Shown piece after piece: positions 44,243 through 54,219 of a DNA stretch of 64,000 nucleotides. Position 1 is the first letter of the stretch. Each line of letters opens with the position of its first letter. The position numbers and the translations under genes were made by a program. This stretch comes from Hymenobacter sp. HSC-4F20 (lineage in GTDB: Bacteria > Bacteroidota > Bacteroidia > Cytophagales > Hymenobacteraceae): NCBI RefSeq assembly GCF_019599275.1, contig NZ_JAHZTD010000001.1, forward strand, positions 1,364,001 to 1,428,000, written 5' to 3'. The notes below the pieces were generated by a model that was given only the letters and a program-made list of their open reading frames with translations, ran no database searches and had not been told where the DNA came from.

Positions 44243-44517
44243 CTGGAAAGGAAACGAAAACAATTCAGAAGCTTTGAGGGGTAAGGCAGCCCCACCTCCT
44301 ACTTAAGACGAGGTTGTGCACTGCTTTTCAACGTAGGTAGTCAATACGCCGGCAGGCGGTTCGTTATGTGAGTTGTTGCTGCTTGGAGCAGTGCAACGTC
44401 AGCCGGCCAGATTCCGCCCTGAGCTAGAAGCGACCGTAGTATTATAACGACTGCACACGGTACGCTTCAGCTCTGCAGGATGGGGTAGTTGCCGCAAAGC
44501 GTGGCTGAGTTTACAGG

Positions 44518-45729
44518 TTAGCTTTTCAGCAGCGTGGCGCACTGGCTGGCTATTTCCAGCTCCTCGTTGGTGGGCACCACCAGCACCTTCACGCGCGCAC
44601 CCGGCCGACTGATTTCCCGAATACCGGGGCGGCGAAGCTGGTTTTCCTGCTCATCCAGCTCAATGCCCAGAAACTCGAGCCCCTCGCAGGCTTTCCGGCG
44701 CACCAGCGCGTCGTTTTCGCCTACCCCCGCCGTAAACACCACCGCATCGAGCCCGCCTAGCACGGCCGCGTAGGCCCCAATGTACTTGCGGATGCGGTAG
44801 GCGTACAGGTCGTAGGCCAAGGTAGCGCGGGCATCGCCCTGCTCCAGGGCTTTGGTGATGTCGCGCATGTCGCTGAGGCCCGTGAGGCCCAGCATGCCGC
44901 TTTCTTTATTAACCAGCGTGCTGATTTGTTCGTCCGTGTAACCGAGTTGGCCCATGAGGTGCAGCACCACGGAAGGGTCCAGGTCGCCGGTGCGGGTACC
45001 CATTACCAGGCCACTGAGGGGGCCAAAACCCATGCTGGTATCGAGGCAGCGGGAGCCATGCACGGCGGCGGCGCTGCAGCCGTTGCCCAAGTGCAGGGTA
45101 ATCAGGCGGGCATCAGGCAGGCCCAGGTGGGTAGCGGCTTGAGCTGCCACGTACTGGTGGCTGGTGCCGTGGAAGCCGTACACCCGAATGCGCTCCTCGG
45201 TATAAAGCTTTTCGGGCAGGGCGTAACGGAAGGCGTGCTCAGGCAGCGTCTGATGGAAAGCCGTATCAAACACGGCTACCTGCCGGGCCTGGGGGAAGAT
45301 GCGCTCCGCTACGTCAATGCCCAGCAGGTTGGCCGGGTTGTGCAGGGGCGCCAACGCAAACAGCCGCCGGATTTCCGCTTTTACCTCCTCAGTTATTTCG
45401 GTTGTCGCCGCAAAACTTTCGCCCCCGTGGACTACCCGGTGCCCGACCACTTCCACTTCGGCCGGGTCGCGCAGCACGCCTTGGTCCGCATCCGTCAGCA
45501 GGGCCACTACCTCGCGCAAACCGGCCTCATGGTCGGGCAGGGCCAGGGTGCGCCGCACTTCGCGGGGCGCATCCGGGGTAGCCTCCGGGCCATAAACTTT
45601 GTGCGTGATGGTGGCATTGGGGTAGCCGATGCGCTCCACCAGTCCGCTGCATACGGGTTGCCGGGCCGGCCACCGGAACAGCTGGTACTTGATGGAAGAG
45701 CTACCGGAGTTGACAACGAATATGTTCAT
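44518..45729 (-). CDS. ackA: Acetate kinase
   Basis: 403 residues, typical length. MNIFVVNSGSSSIKYQLF is the canonical start with the phosphate-binding GSSS. GHRVVHGGE, VFDTAFHQTLP and TLHLGNGCS are the family motifs, and HGTSHQYVAAQAA is also conserved. AckA interconverts acetyl phosphate + ADP and acetate + ATP. It lies third in the pta-DUF808-ackA row, 100 bp after the DUF808 gene. Confidence 0.97.
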   Translation of the reverse strand: MNIFVVNSGSSSIKYQLFRWPARQPVCSGLVERIGYPNATITHKVYGPEATPDAPREVRRTLALPDHEAGLREVVALLTDADQGVLRDPAEVEVVGHRVVHGGESFAATTEITEEVKAEIRRLFALAPLHNPANLLGIDVAERIFPQARQVAVFDTAFHQTLPEHAFRYALPEKLYTEERIRVYGFHGTSHQYVAAQAATHLGLPDARLITLHLGNGCSAAAVHGSRCLDTSMGFGPLSGLVMGTRTGDLDPSVVLHLMGQLGYTDEQISTLVNKESGMLGLTGLSDMRDITKALEQGDARATLAYDLYAYRIRKYIGAYAAVLGGLDAVVFTAGVGENDALVRRKACEGLEFLGIELDEQENQLRRPGIREISRPGARVKVLVVPTNEELEIASQCATLLKS

Positions 45730-45829
45730 AGAGCAAAAAGAGAGGCAGAAAGCTCATGCAAGAAAACCAAGCTGGCTTTTTAGCTTTGAATTCCCCGCCG
45801 GGCTGTCGAGTGGGCTTTGTAGGTATTCC

Positions 45830-46753
45830 CTATTTTTTGCTCGGCAGGACTTTCTTCACCAGCCGAACAATTTGGTCAATAAAGAAACCCACCACGAGCC
45901 CAAACACCCCGCAGGCAAGTACCTTGGCCAGCCAGGCTACGGCCGGCACGTTGGCTAAAGCATGTTCCAGGTCGTGCAGCAGGTGGGCGGTAAACGGAAT
46001 GCCGTGGGCAATGATTTCGGCTCCTACCCACAGCATGGCAGCCGTACCTACGTAGCTCAGGATGCGCAGGAAATTCGGCATGAACTTCACAATTCCCCGC
46101 CCAAATTTCTGGGTAGTGGGACCGTACCCTTCCCCGGCCAAATGCAGGCCAATATCATCGGCTTTTACAATCAGGCCCACGAAGCCGTACACGGCTACGG
46201 TAATAAAAACCGCTACGGCCAGCATCACGATAACTTGGTTAACGATGGGCTGATCGGTTACCTGGCTATAGGCAATAGCCATGATTTCCGACGATAAGAT
46301 AATATCCGTTCTAACGGCGCCCGTAACGCGCTCTTTCTCCAGCTCCTCGGGCGTAATGGCCTTTACCTGCTCACTTTCAGGATGCACCTCGGGGTGCTTG
46401 CTGAACATGGAATGTACCTTTTCATAGCCTTCGAAACACAAATACGCCCCTCCCAGCATTAAAATGGGCGTAATAGCCCAGGGAGCGAAATACCCCAGCA
46501 CCAAGGCTGCCGGAGTTAAAATCAGCAGCTTGTTGATGAGTGACTTTTTGGCAATCTGGTAGATAATAGACAGCTCCCGGGAAGGGTCCAGGCCCACGAC
46601 GTACTTGGGGGTAACTGCCGTGTCGTCTATGACGATGCCGGAAACCTTGCCGGTGGTTTTGGCTACCTGCGCCGGCACGTCGTCGAGGCTAGCGGCGCTG
46701 ACTTTTACCAAAGCCGAAATATCATCTAGTAAAGCAAAAAATCCTGAAGGCAT
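45830..46753 (-). CDS. DUF808 family membrane protein (YedI type)
   Basis: 307 residues. The N-terminus MPSGFFALLDDISALVKVS is the signature of DUF808 proteins, followed by a conserved KVSGIVIDDTAVTPKYVVGL. About seven membrane helices make up the rest, with ELSIIYQIAKKSLINKL before the first ones. The function is unknown. Its place between pta and ackA, all in one direction, suggests joint transcription with acetate metabolism genes. Confidence 0.95.
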   Translation of the reverse strand: MPSGFFALLDDISALVKVSAASLDDVPAQVAKTTGKVSGIVIDDTAVTPKYVVGLDPSRELSIIYQIAKKSLINKLLILTPAALVLGYFAPWAITPILMLGGAYLCFEGYEKVHSMFSKHPEVHPESEQVKAITPEELEKERVTGAVRTDIILSSEIMAIAYSQVTDQPIVNQVIVMLAVAVFITVAVYGFVGLIVKADDIGLHLAGEGYGPTTQKFGRGIVKFMPNFLRILSYVGTAAMLWVGAEIIAHGIPFTAHLLHDLEHALANVPAVAWLAKVLACGVFGLVVGFFIDQIVRLVKKVLPSKK

Positions 46754-46886
46754 ATTCTGTGTTGGCTACGCTATTTCTGTTTCAGAAAATGGTGTACTTC
46801 TTTCCCATTTTTATCAGGGTGCAAGCTACAGGAAAGCAAACGAGGTAGCAGCATTTTAGCTACCGCCACTCTGCCACGCCCGCGTG

Positions 46887-48977
46887 CTACCCCTGCTGGC
46901 TCTGGATAGCCGTGATGATGACCGTATTGTAGACGTCGTCGACGGTGCAGCCGCGGCTCAGGTCGTTGACGGGCTTGTTGAGGCCTTGCAGCACCGGCCC
47001 GATGGCCAGCGCCCCGGTTTCGCGCTGCACGGCTTTGTAGGTGTTGTTGCCGGTGTTCAGATCGGGGAAGATGAGGACGCTGGCCTGGCCCGCCACTTCC
47101 GAGTCGGGCAGCTTCTGGCGGCCCACGATGGGGTCCACGGCGGCGTCGTACTGAATGGGGCCATCCACTTTCAGGTCGGGGCGCAACTGGCGGACCAGCT
47201 CGGTGGCCTGGCGCACCTTCTCTACATCGGCGCCGGCTCCGGACGTGCCCGAGGAGTAGGACAGCATAGCAATGCGGGGCTCAATGCCGAAAGCCTGGCT
47301 GCTTTCGGCCGAGGAAATGGCAATTTCCGCCAGCTGCTCGGCCGTAGGGTTAGGGTTCACGGCGCAGTCGCCGAACACGGCCACGCGGTCGGGCAGGCAC
47401 ATGAAAAACACCGACGACACCACCGACACGCCCGGCTTGGTTTTAATGAACTGCAGGGCCGGCCGGATGGTGTGCTGGGTGGTGTGCACCGCCCCCGACA
47501 CCATGCCGTCGGCGTGGCCCTGGTGCACCATCATACTCCCGAAGTACGACACGTCGCGCATCAGGTCCCGGGCCATGTCCTCGTTCACGCCCTTGCTGCG
47601 GCGCAGCTCATAGAAGGCCTGCACGTAGCCGGGGTAGTAATCGGAGTTTACCGGATCCAGCACCTGCAGATGCTCGCCTACGGGCAGGTGCAGGCCCAAC
47701 CGCTTAGCCGACGCCGCTACCTCCTGGGGGTTGCCGAGAATGGTCAGGTTCACGATGTCCTGGTGCAGGAGCAGGGCCGCGGCGCGCAGAATCCGGTCGT
47801 CGTTGCCCTCGGGTAGTACAATGTGCTGGCGCTTCCGCTTGGCCCACTGCAGCAGCCGGTACTGGAACATATGGGGCGTGATGCCCTCGGGCTGGTAGCT
47901 CACCATGCGCTCCTGCAGGGCGCGCACGTCCACGTAGCGCTCAAACGTCTGGATGGCCAGCTGAATCTTGGGCACGTTATCGGGCGAGATGCGCGACTTG
48001 ATGGCGCCTACCCGGGTGCTCGTCTCGAAGGTACCCGTAGGCACGGCCAGAATAGGAACTATGGTTTGCAGGCCTTCAATCAGGCGCCGCACGGGCTCCT
48101 CCGGCTCCGAGCCCGCCGTGAGTACAATGCCGGCCACGCGCGGGTAGCTGGCCGAGAGGTTGGCTTGCAGGGCCCCAATGATGATGTCGCCCCGGTCGCC
48201 GGGGGTTACAATGAGCACGTTTTCCTTCAGGTAGTTCAGGAAGTTGGGCAGCTGCATGGCCCCAATCACGTAGTTATCTACCTGATTGCTTAGCTCGGCC
48301 TCGCCTAGTAATAGCTTGCCACCCAGCCCCTCCTGGATTTCGCGCATGGTAGGATGCAGCAGGGTGGTATCCTCGGGAATGACGGCCAGCAGCACTTCCT
48401 CCGGCAGCTGGGTGCGCAGCAGCTCCCGCACGTCGTCTACCTGCTGGGGCGGAATGCGGTTGGCCACGGCGGCCAGCACCTGCACCTCCCGGGCCTCGAA
48501 GCTGCGCAGCACCGTAAGCACCGTACTCACAATCTGAGCGGTGGTTTTGCCCTCGCCCGACGCCACCGTAATAACGGGCACGCCCAGATTTTTAGCGATG
48601 GACACGTTGGCATCAAACTCGAATGCCGTGCCAGGCCCCACGAAGTCGCTACCCTCTACTACCGTAAAATCGTAGCGCTCCTCCAGCTGCTTGTACTTAT
48701 GAATGACGGTGTCAATCAGCTCGCCCTGGGCATCGGCTTCCATCAGGCGCAGGGCTTCGGGACGGGTAAAGGCGAAGGTATTCTCGTAGGCCAGCGGCAG
48801 CTTGAAGTAGCTGAGCACGGTAGCAATATGCGGGTCCTGGGGAAGGTCGCCGGCAATGATGGGCTTGAAGTAGCCAACCTTCTGGGCTTGCCCCAACAGC
48901 AAGTTTACGAGGCCCAGGGCCAGTACCGACTTGCCGCTGTAGGGCTCGGCGGAAGCAATAAAGACAGTTTTGGTCAT
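46887..48977 (-). CDS. pta: Phosphate acetyltransferase (long form)
   Basis: 696 residues, the long form. An N-terminal P-loop-like region (EPYSGKS, 11-17) belongs to the CobB/BioD-like regulatory domain, then a DRTGG domain (about 215-330), and a C-terminal PTA_PTB catalytic domain from about 370: QHIVLPEGNDDRILRAA, GMVSGAVHTTQHTIRPAL and SYSSGTSGAG. It converts acetyl-CoA and phosphate to acetyl phosphate. First gene of the pta-DUF808-ackA set. Confidence 0.97.
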   Translation of the reverse strand: MTKTVFIASAEPYSGKSVLALGLVNLLLGQAQKVGYFKPIIAGDLPQDPHIATVLSYFKLPLAYENTFAFTRPEALRLMEADAQGELIDTVIHKYKQLEERYDFTVVEGSDFVGPGTAFEFDANVSIAKNLGVPVITVASGEGKTTAQIVSTVLTVLRSFEAREVQVLAAVANRIPPQQVDDVRELLRTQLPEEVLLAVIPEDTTLLHPTMREIQEGLGGKLLLGEAELSNQVDNYVIGAMQLPNFLNYLKENVLIVTPGDRGDIIIGALQANLSASYPRVAGIVLTAGSEPEEPVRRLIEGLQTIVPILAVPTGTFETSTRVGAIKSRISPDNVPKIQLAIQTFERYVDVRALQERMVSYQPEGITPHMFQYRLLQWAKRKRQHIVLPEGNDDRILRAAALLLHQDIVNLTILGNPQEVAASAKRLGLHLPVGEHLQVLDPVNSDYYPGYVQAFYELRRSKGVNEDMARDLMRDVSYFGSMMVHQGHADGMVSGAVHTTQHTIRPALQFIKTKPGVSVVSSVFFMCLPDRVAVFGDCAVNPNPTAEQLAEIAISSAESSQAFGIEPRIAMLSYSSGTSGAGADVEKVRQATELVRQLRPDLKVDGPIQYDAAVDPIVGRQKLPDSEVAGQASVLIFPDLNTGNNTYKAVQRETGALAIGPVLQGLNKPVNDLSRGCTVDDVYNTVIITAIQSQQG

Positions 48978-49331
48978 ACCGAAACAGGAGTAGAGCCCAG
49001 CCGCGCAGCAACGGCTTCGGGCGTTTTCGGACTAGAGTGGAGCTAATGCCTACGCAGCCAGCCCCCGCAAGGATAAGGCTCCGGCACGGAATGGGGGTAG
49101 GAACTGCCCTGGTTTAAGCTATTTCCTGATCAAAATCATCCGGCGGCTCCTGCACCAGGCTTGGATAAGAGACAGGGCCTCGCACCAGCCGATAATCTGG
49201 CCAAAAGCCTCCGCGCGCTATATTCCGGCACGCGAAATGCTTGGACCCTAGCTCAACCGCAGGGGCGGCTGGTTCACTTTTTCGCAGTGTACCAGTTCTG
49301 CTACCTTCGCCGGGCAGATTCATTCTCTCTT
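48978..49331. other. 354-bp divergent intergenic region
   Basis: Lies between pta (minus) and the nuclease gene (plus). TACCTTCG at 49302-49309, with TTTT 19 nt before it at 49279-49282, is a plausible promoter for the nuclease gene. No clear box for pta was seen. Confidence 0.45.
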
Positions 49332-50810
49332 ATGCGCCGCTTCTCCCTCCCCCTGCTCTCTGGCCTCTTGCTCAGCCTCACGGCCCTGGGCTGCTCGCAA
49401 AACTCCCGCGAAACCTCCCGCCCTACCGCACCTAGTGCCGATGCGCCGCCAGCCATTCCGGTGGAAACCGGCGCGGCGGCTGCAGCCCAAAGCCCCGGCC
49501 GCTTCCCCGAAACTTTTGAAGCCGCCGAGAAAGGCGCTTACGCCACCGCCGACGAGAACCTGACCACTGGCTCCTGGCACTTCGAAGATGCGTTGATTGG
49601 CTCTTCCGATGAGGACCACAAAAACGGTCAGCACGCCGCCCGCCTCCGCGGCCAGGGCCGCCTGCGCATGAACTTCGACGCGCCCCGCGGCGTGCAGACC
49701 ATCCGCATTAAAAGCGCCACCTACGGCACCGACCCGGCCAGCACCTGGGAGCTGTGGGGCAGCGTAGACGGGGGCCGCAGTTTCCGCCGCATTGGGCAGC
49801 CCGTGCGGGTACAGGGCCCGCGCTTGCTCACCACCACCTTTCAGGGGGGCGCGGCCAGTAGCCTACGGTTGGAGATTCGCAAAACCGACGGCGGCAAGGG
49901 CCGCCTCAACATCGATGATATTGCCCTGGAAATGGCCAGCGGCGCGGCAGCGGCCGGGGGCTCGGTGGCCAGCACGCCTACCCCGGCCCCGGCGCCAAAG
50001 CTGCCCGGCACCCCTTCGGCACCTGCTACTACCAGCCAACAGGCTGGCCAGCGCGACGATAATATGGCGCTGGGTAACCCCAGCGGGGCTACGGCCAACG
50101 TGAACATGCCTACCAACTACCTGTTGGTGAAGCCCCAGTTCACCATCGGCTACAACGCCCAGCGCGGCACCCCTACCTGGGTGAGCTGGCACCTCAGCCG
50201 GGCCTGGATGGGCGAGGCGCCGCGCCAGGATGACTTCCGCCCCGACCCCGCCCTACCCCGCCAGTTCTACCAGGTGACGCGCAACTCTTACTCGGGCTCC
50301 GGCTTCGACAAAGGCCACAACTGCCCCTCCGCCGACCGCACCACTGACCTCGACGACAACTCGGCTACCTTCCTGATGACCAACATGATTCCGCAGGCCG
50401 GCAACAACAACCAGCGCACCTGGAGCAGCCTGGAAGAGTGGACCCGCGACCAAGTGCGCCAGGGCCAGGAAGCCTACGTGATAATGGGCAGCTACGGCAA
50501 GGGCGGCACCGGCCAGAACGGCCGCATGACTACCCTGGACCAGGGCCGCGTAACGGTGCCGGCCCGCATCTGGAAAGTACTGGTGATTTTGCCCGAAGGC
50601 TCCAACGACCTCCAGCGCATTGCCGCCGGTCAGGCCCGCATCGTGGCCGTCGATACGCCCAACGACCAGTCCGTAAGCCCCGACTGGAGCCGCTACCGCG
50701 TGAGCGTAGATGCCATTGAAGAAGCCTCCGGCCTTGATTTACTCAGCAAACTCCCCCTGCCCGTGCAGGATCAGTTGGAGGCGCGGATAGATGCGGGCCC
50801 CACGCGCTAA
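49332..50810 (+). CDS. DNA/RNA non-specific endonuclease (NucA type), lipoprotein
   Basis: 492 residues from the ATG at 49332. Lipobox LTALGC (Cys21), so lipid-anchored outside the inner membrane. Residues about 55-200 form a beta-sandwich-like region (NLTTGSWHFEDALIGSSDED, LRLEIRKTDGGKGRLNIDDI). After a Pro/Ala/Thr linker comes the beta-beta-alpha-Me nuclease domain: DKGHNCPSADRT (326-337) replaces the usual DRGH, keeping the catalytic His329, and the NNNQRTW segment supplies the metal-binding Asn. It would degrade DNA and RNA in the periplasm or surroundings. A possible inhibitor partner is encoded at 54220-55107. Confidence 0.93.
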   Translation: MRRFSLPLLSGLLLSLTALGCSQNSRETSRPTAPSADAPPAIPVETGAAAAAQSPGRFPETFEAAEKGAYATADENLTTGSWHFEDALIGSSDEDHKNGQHAARLRGQGRLRMNFDAPRGVQTIRIKSATYGTDPASTWELWGSVDGGRSFRRIGQPVRVQGPRLLTTTFQGGAASSLRLEIRKTDGGKGRLNIDDIALEMASGAAAAGGSVASTPTPAPAPKLPGTPSAPATTSQQAGQRDDNMALGNPSGATANVNMPTNYLLVKPQFTIGYNAQRGTPTWVSWHLSRAWMGEAPRQDDFRPDPALPRQFYQVTRNSYSGSGFDKGHNCPSADRTTDLDDNSATFLMTNMIPQAGNNNQRTWSSLEEWTRDQVRQGQEAYVIMGSYGKGGTGQNGRMTTLDQGRVTVPARIWKVLVILPEGSNDLQRIAAGQARIVAVDTPNDQSVSPDWSRYRVSVDAIEEASGLDLLSKLPLPVQDQLEARIDAGPTR

Positions 50811-51083
50811 CGGTCCGCTTCTGCTTGGTGCCGGTGCCCCAGGGCTGCGACTCGCGAGGGCTACCGCTTACCCCCCAGCTCGGCAGCAACATCGGCAGAA
50901 GGAGTGCGTACATATGCAGCGGCCGGATAATGATTCGCCAATCTTTTCCGACCTTTGCCCCGGTGCGTTTCCCACCGCGCCCATCGTTAGCTTCTTCTGA
51001 CCAATATACTCCCACCCATCATGCCTCTTACCGGGGTATGATGGGTGTTTTTTTGATCTTCCGGCTGCATCTCAGGCTTTCCT
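50811..51083. other. Intergenic region with terminator
   Basis: About 270 bp; contains the hairpin at 51013-51054. No gene recognised. Confidence 0.5.
51013..51054 (+). terminator. Intrinsic terminator
   Basis: CACCCATCAT (51013-51022) pairs with ATGATGGGTG (51038-51047), followed by TTTTTTT. It lies about 200 bp after the nuclease gene and just before the MFS gene. Confidence 0.85.
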
Positions 51084-52247
51084 ATGCTGACTCACGCCTT
51101 TTCTACCCCTCACCTACGGCCCCGAGGTACGCACCGCGTGGCCGTCAGTGCTTCGTTTTTACTCCAGGGGCTGTGTTTTTCTACCTGGGCGGCGCGCATC
51201 CCTACGGTGCAGCAGCAGCTTGGGCTCACGGATACTGAGCTGGGTGGGGTGCTGCTGGCCGTTCCAGTGGGCTCTATGGTCTCCTTGCCCCTGTCGGGTT
51301 GGCTGGTGGCCCGCTTTGGCAGCCGCCTGCTCACGGTGCTGGGGTTGTTTCTGTACGCGGCATTCCTACCCCTGCTGGGGCTGGCAACCACTACTCCGCA
51401 GCTTATGGGCGCGCTGGTATTGTTTGGGCTGGCGAGCAACATGGCCAATATTAGCATCAACACCCAGGCCGTGGGCGTGGAGGCTCTCTACGGCAAGTCC
51501 ATCATGGCCAGCTTCCACGGCCTCTGGAGCCTGGCCGGTTTTGCCGGCGCGGCCATTGGCACGTTCATGATTTCCCACAACATTGCCCCTCTGCCCCACT
51601 TCCTGCTGATGGCAGCCGTGGTTATTGGCGGAGTGTTCATCGCCCGGCCCTTCCTGCTACCCGCCGATGCCCCTCGCGACGCCGACGCGCCCATCTTCGT
51701 GCTCCCCGATAAGTCGTTACTGCTGCTGGGGGTACTGGCGTTTTGCTCCCTGCTCTGCGAGGGCACCATGTTCGACTGGAGTGGGGTGTACTTCCGTAAG
51801 GTAATTCAGGCCGATAAAGACCTGGTAGGCGTAGGCTTCGCGGCTTTCATGAGCACGATGGCGGCCGGCCGCTTCATTGCCGACTGGTTCACGGACCGGT
51901 TTGGTCGCCAGCGCACGTTGGTACTGAGCGGAGTGCTGGAAGCCCTGGGTCTTACCCTGGCCGTGCTACTACCCAGCGTGGTGCCCGCTACCCTGGGGTT
52001 CATGCTGGTGGGTCTGGGAGTTTCGTCGGTGGTGCCGCTGGTGTACGGGGCCGCGGGACGCTCCAAAACCATGTCGCCGGGGGTAGCCTTAGCGGCGGTT
52101 TCAACGGTAGGCTTCGCGGGCTTCTTGCTGGGGCCGCCCGTTATCGGCCTCGTGGCCGGGGCTACTAACCTGCGCGTGTCGTTTGCCCTGATTGCCGTGA
52201 TGGGTCTGGCCGTGGCAGGGTTGGCGCGCCGCTCGGGGATAGAGTAA
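51084..52247 (+). CDS. MFS transporter (YbjJ-like)
   Basis: 387 residues with about 12 membrane helices. The segment FSTWAARIPTVQQQLGLTD in the first loop and GWLVARFGSR (motif A) are typical of the YbjJ-like MFS group; TMFDWSGVYFRK and DWFTDRFGRQRT are in the second half. Substrate unknown, possibly a sugar or drug. Single gene between two terminators. Confidence 0.93.
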   Translation: MLTHAFSTPHLRPRGTHRVAVSASFLLQGLCFSTWAARIPTVQQQLGLTDTELGGVLLAVPVGSMVSLPLSGWLVARFGSRLLTVLGLFLYAAFLPLLGLATTTPQLMGALVLFGLASNMANISINTQAVGVEALYGKSIMASFHGLWSLAGFAGAAIGTFMISHNIAPLPHFLLMAAVVIGGVFIARPFLLPADAPRDADAPIFVLPDKSLLLLGVLAFCSLLCEGTMFDWSGVYFRKVIQADKDLVGVGFAAFMSTMAAGRFIADWFTDRFGRQRTLVLSGVLEALGLTLAVLLPSVVPATLGFMLVGLGVSSVVPLVYGAAGRSKTMSPGVALAAVSTVGFAGFLLGPPVIGLVAGATNLRVSFALIAVMGLAVAGLARRSGIE

Positions 52248-52273
52248 CCGCGTTTTCGTACTTGATAAAGCAG

Positions 52274-52310
52274 AAGGAAGCTGAGCAGTTGCTCGGCTTC
52301 CTTTCTTTTG
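52274..52310 (+). terminator. Terminator of the MFS gene
   Basis: A 13-bp stem (one G-U pair; 52274-52286 with 52291-52303), 4-nt loop, followed by TTCTTTTG. Confidence 0.75.
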
Positions 52311-52381
52311 CACGACCATGCCTCTGGTAAAGCCCATGGGCAAATTCGTACTTTTCTTCCCGGTCACTACCCCCTGCTGCC

Positions 52382-53473
52382 ATGCCTACTCCCGCGCCTC
52401 CCGCCCCGGACACCACTATTTACACCGCGCGCCAGCAGTACGTGCTGCTGATCCTGTGCCTGGTTGGCATCTCCGTGCTGATTCTGGTAGGGCTGGGCAG
52501 TTACATCACGGCTTTTTTGGGGGCGGGAATCCTCTTTGTGGTGTTCCGGCCGTGGTTTGTAGGACTCGTGCACCAGCGGGGCTGGAACCGACAGCTCGTG
52601 ACCGTCGGGCTGCTACTATTCGCCTTCGTGGTGATTATTCTACCCTTCATGGCTTTAAGTCTGATGCTGGTAGACCGCATCCGGGTGTATGGGCAGGACA
52701 CCTCTCAGATTATGGCCGTGCTGCACAAAATCGAGCAGAAAACCGGTTATACCTTCACCAATGAACAAAGCGTCCGGACGCTGCTGCAACAGGCGGTAAG
52801 CTGGCTTAGTCAGCGCCTACCGTCCTTGGCCAGCGGGCTGCTACACTTCACCGTGGTTATTGGTCTGATGCTGTTCACCCTGTACTTTATGTTCACCCAG
52901 GAAGAAGGCTTCCTGCGCGGCTTGCGGCGCTACCTCCCTTTCCGCCCCAGCACCCTGCACGAGCTAGGCGACTCGCTGAAGAACAACGTGAATGCCAATG
53001 TGCTCGGCCAAGTGCTGATTGCCCTGGTACAGGCCGTGCTTACGGGCCTCACCCTGCGCATCTTCGGCGTACCCGATTCTTCCTTCTGGGGCGTGGTGGC
53101 CTTTTTTATGGCCTTCATTCCTGTACTGGGCACCCCCCTGGTGTGGGGGCCGGCAGCCATTCTCAAGCTGGCCCAAAACCATACCGGCCAGGGCGTGGGC
53201 ATCTTGGTTGTGGGCATCGTAGTTATCATGAACATCGACAACCTGCTGCGCATTTTGCTGGCCCGTCGTCTTGGCAACATTCACCCCTTGATTACGCTGG
53301 TGGGGGTAGTACTGGGCGTGAATATCTTCGGCATTCTGGGGCTGGTGCTGGGCCCGCTGCTGCTTTCCTACTTCATCGTACTGATTAAAGTATTCGAGCG
53401 TGAAAACCGGATTCACCAGCGCCTGCGCTTAGGCAAGTCCGAGCCCGGTCTGTTGCCGCCGGCCAGCCAATAG
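52382..53473 (+). CDS. AI-2E family transporter (TqsA/YdiK type)
   Basis: 363 residues. Eight or so membrane helices. The C-terminal half has the family landmarks FFMAFIPVLGTPLVWGPAAI, NIDNLLRILLARRLGNIHPL and FGILGLVLGPLLL. Relatives export autoinducer-2 (TqsA) or act as Na+(Li+)/H+ antiporters, so a signalling role is not proven. It is a single gene, separate from the MFS gene by a terminator. Confidence 0.95.
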   Translation: MPTPAPPAPDTTIYTARQQYVLLILCLVGISVLILVGLGSYITAFLGAGILFVVFRPWFVGLVHQRGWNRQLVTVGLLLFAFVVIILPFMALSLMLVDRIRVYGQDTSQIMAVLHKIEQKTGYTFTNEQSVRTLLQQAVSWLSQRLPSLASGLLHFTVVIGLMLFTLYFMFTQEEGFLRGLRRYLPFRPSTLHELGDSLKNNVNANVLGQVLIALVQAVLTGLTLRIFGVPDSSFWGVVAFFMAFIPVLGTPLVWGPAAILKLAQNHTGQGVGILVVGIVVIMNIDNLLRILLARRLGNIHPLITLVGVVLGVNIFGILGLVLGPLLLSYFIVLIKVFERENRIHQRLRLGKSEPGLLPPASQ

Positions 53474-53507
53474 CCCTACCACGTAGGGAGGCGTACACCT
53501 ACACTAT

Positions 53508-54089
53508 TCAGCGGACGAATTTCCAGCCGGCTGGTACGGGCCGATTTCCCCGCGCGTCGTACGACCAAAAGTCCTTTTTTAGGTGCTTGCCGTTTTTGTA
53601 GTAAGCGTGCTGCACAAAAGCTGTATCCTGTGGGCTGTCCAACTTAAAATATACTACCCGCTCTTCGCGTACCGAGTCGCCCTCCAGCAGGGCGGGCACC
53701 CAGTATAGTACGATGTCAGGCGCCCCGTTGGGGTGATACACCCGGTTGATGGTTTCATCCGCTACGCCGGTATACTCCCAGGTGCTAAAAACCCGCCCGT
53801 CGGACTCCGTTTGCTGCCACTTGCCATAAGGGGTGAAACGCAGTTTACCATTTGGCAGGGGCTCAATACGTAGGGGACCTTCGTAGTGGTTTTTGCCCCA
53901 GATATCAGAGGCCGTGCGGTGGGTTTTGGTGACGGTCTGCCCGGCCTGTAACTGCACTTTCTCGGCGTGGGTCAGGTGCCGGCGGTATGTTCCGTCTGAG
54001 CGGCCCGGGGAAGCTGGCAGTACTTGCAGCAACATAATAACACCACCAGCCACGAGCCCACCTATCAGGCCGGCCATCCATTCGTTCAT
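53508..54089 (-). CDS. Membrane-anchored hypothetical protein
   Basis: 193 residues. One N-terminal membrane helix (about 5-25, AGLIGGLVAGGVIMLLQVL) anchors a soluble domain outside or inside the membrane. The domain has many aromatic residues: YEGPLRIEPLPNGKLRFTPY, VFSTWEYTGVADETINRVYH, and FWSYDARGNRP near the end. No family is recognised. It converges with the AI-2E gene 34 bp away. Confidence 0.7.
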   Translation of the reverse strand: MNEWMAGLIGGLVAGGVIMLLQVLPASPGRSDGTYRRHLTHAEKVQLQAGQTVTKTHRTASDIWGKNHYEGPLRIEPLPNGKLRFTPYGKWQQTESDGRVFSTWEYTGVADETINRVYHPNGAPDIVLYWVPALLEGDSVREERVVYFKLDSPQDTAFVQHAYYKNGKHLKKDFWSYDARGNRPVPAGWKFVR

Positions 54090-54131
54090 AAGCCGTATTT
54101 TTCCTCTCTAAAGGAATTGAATTAGGCGCTG

Positions 54132-54172
54132 AAAACCAACAGGGCTGCCTGAGGCAGCCCTGTTGGTTTTTT
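54132..54172. terminator. Bidirectional intrinsic terminator
   Basis: An 18-bp perfect stem (54132-54149 with 54153-54170), 3-nt loop, A-run and T-run on either side. It ends the HIT-NuiA gene transcript on the minus strand. Confidence 0.95.
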
Positions 54173-54219
54173 ATCGGGGTAGTGTAAACAAAGCAATCTG
54201 TAAGGCAGGAGGTCTTGGC

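Noticed and set aside
46884..47816. 310-codon open frame on the plus strand
   Set aside because: Antisense to pta, whose catalytic domain is intact across the region.
50743..51015. Minus frame of 90 codons after the nuclease gene
   Set aside because: Overlaps the 3' end of the nuclease gene and the terminator; composition not protein-like.
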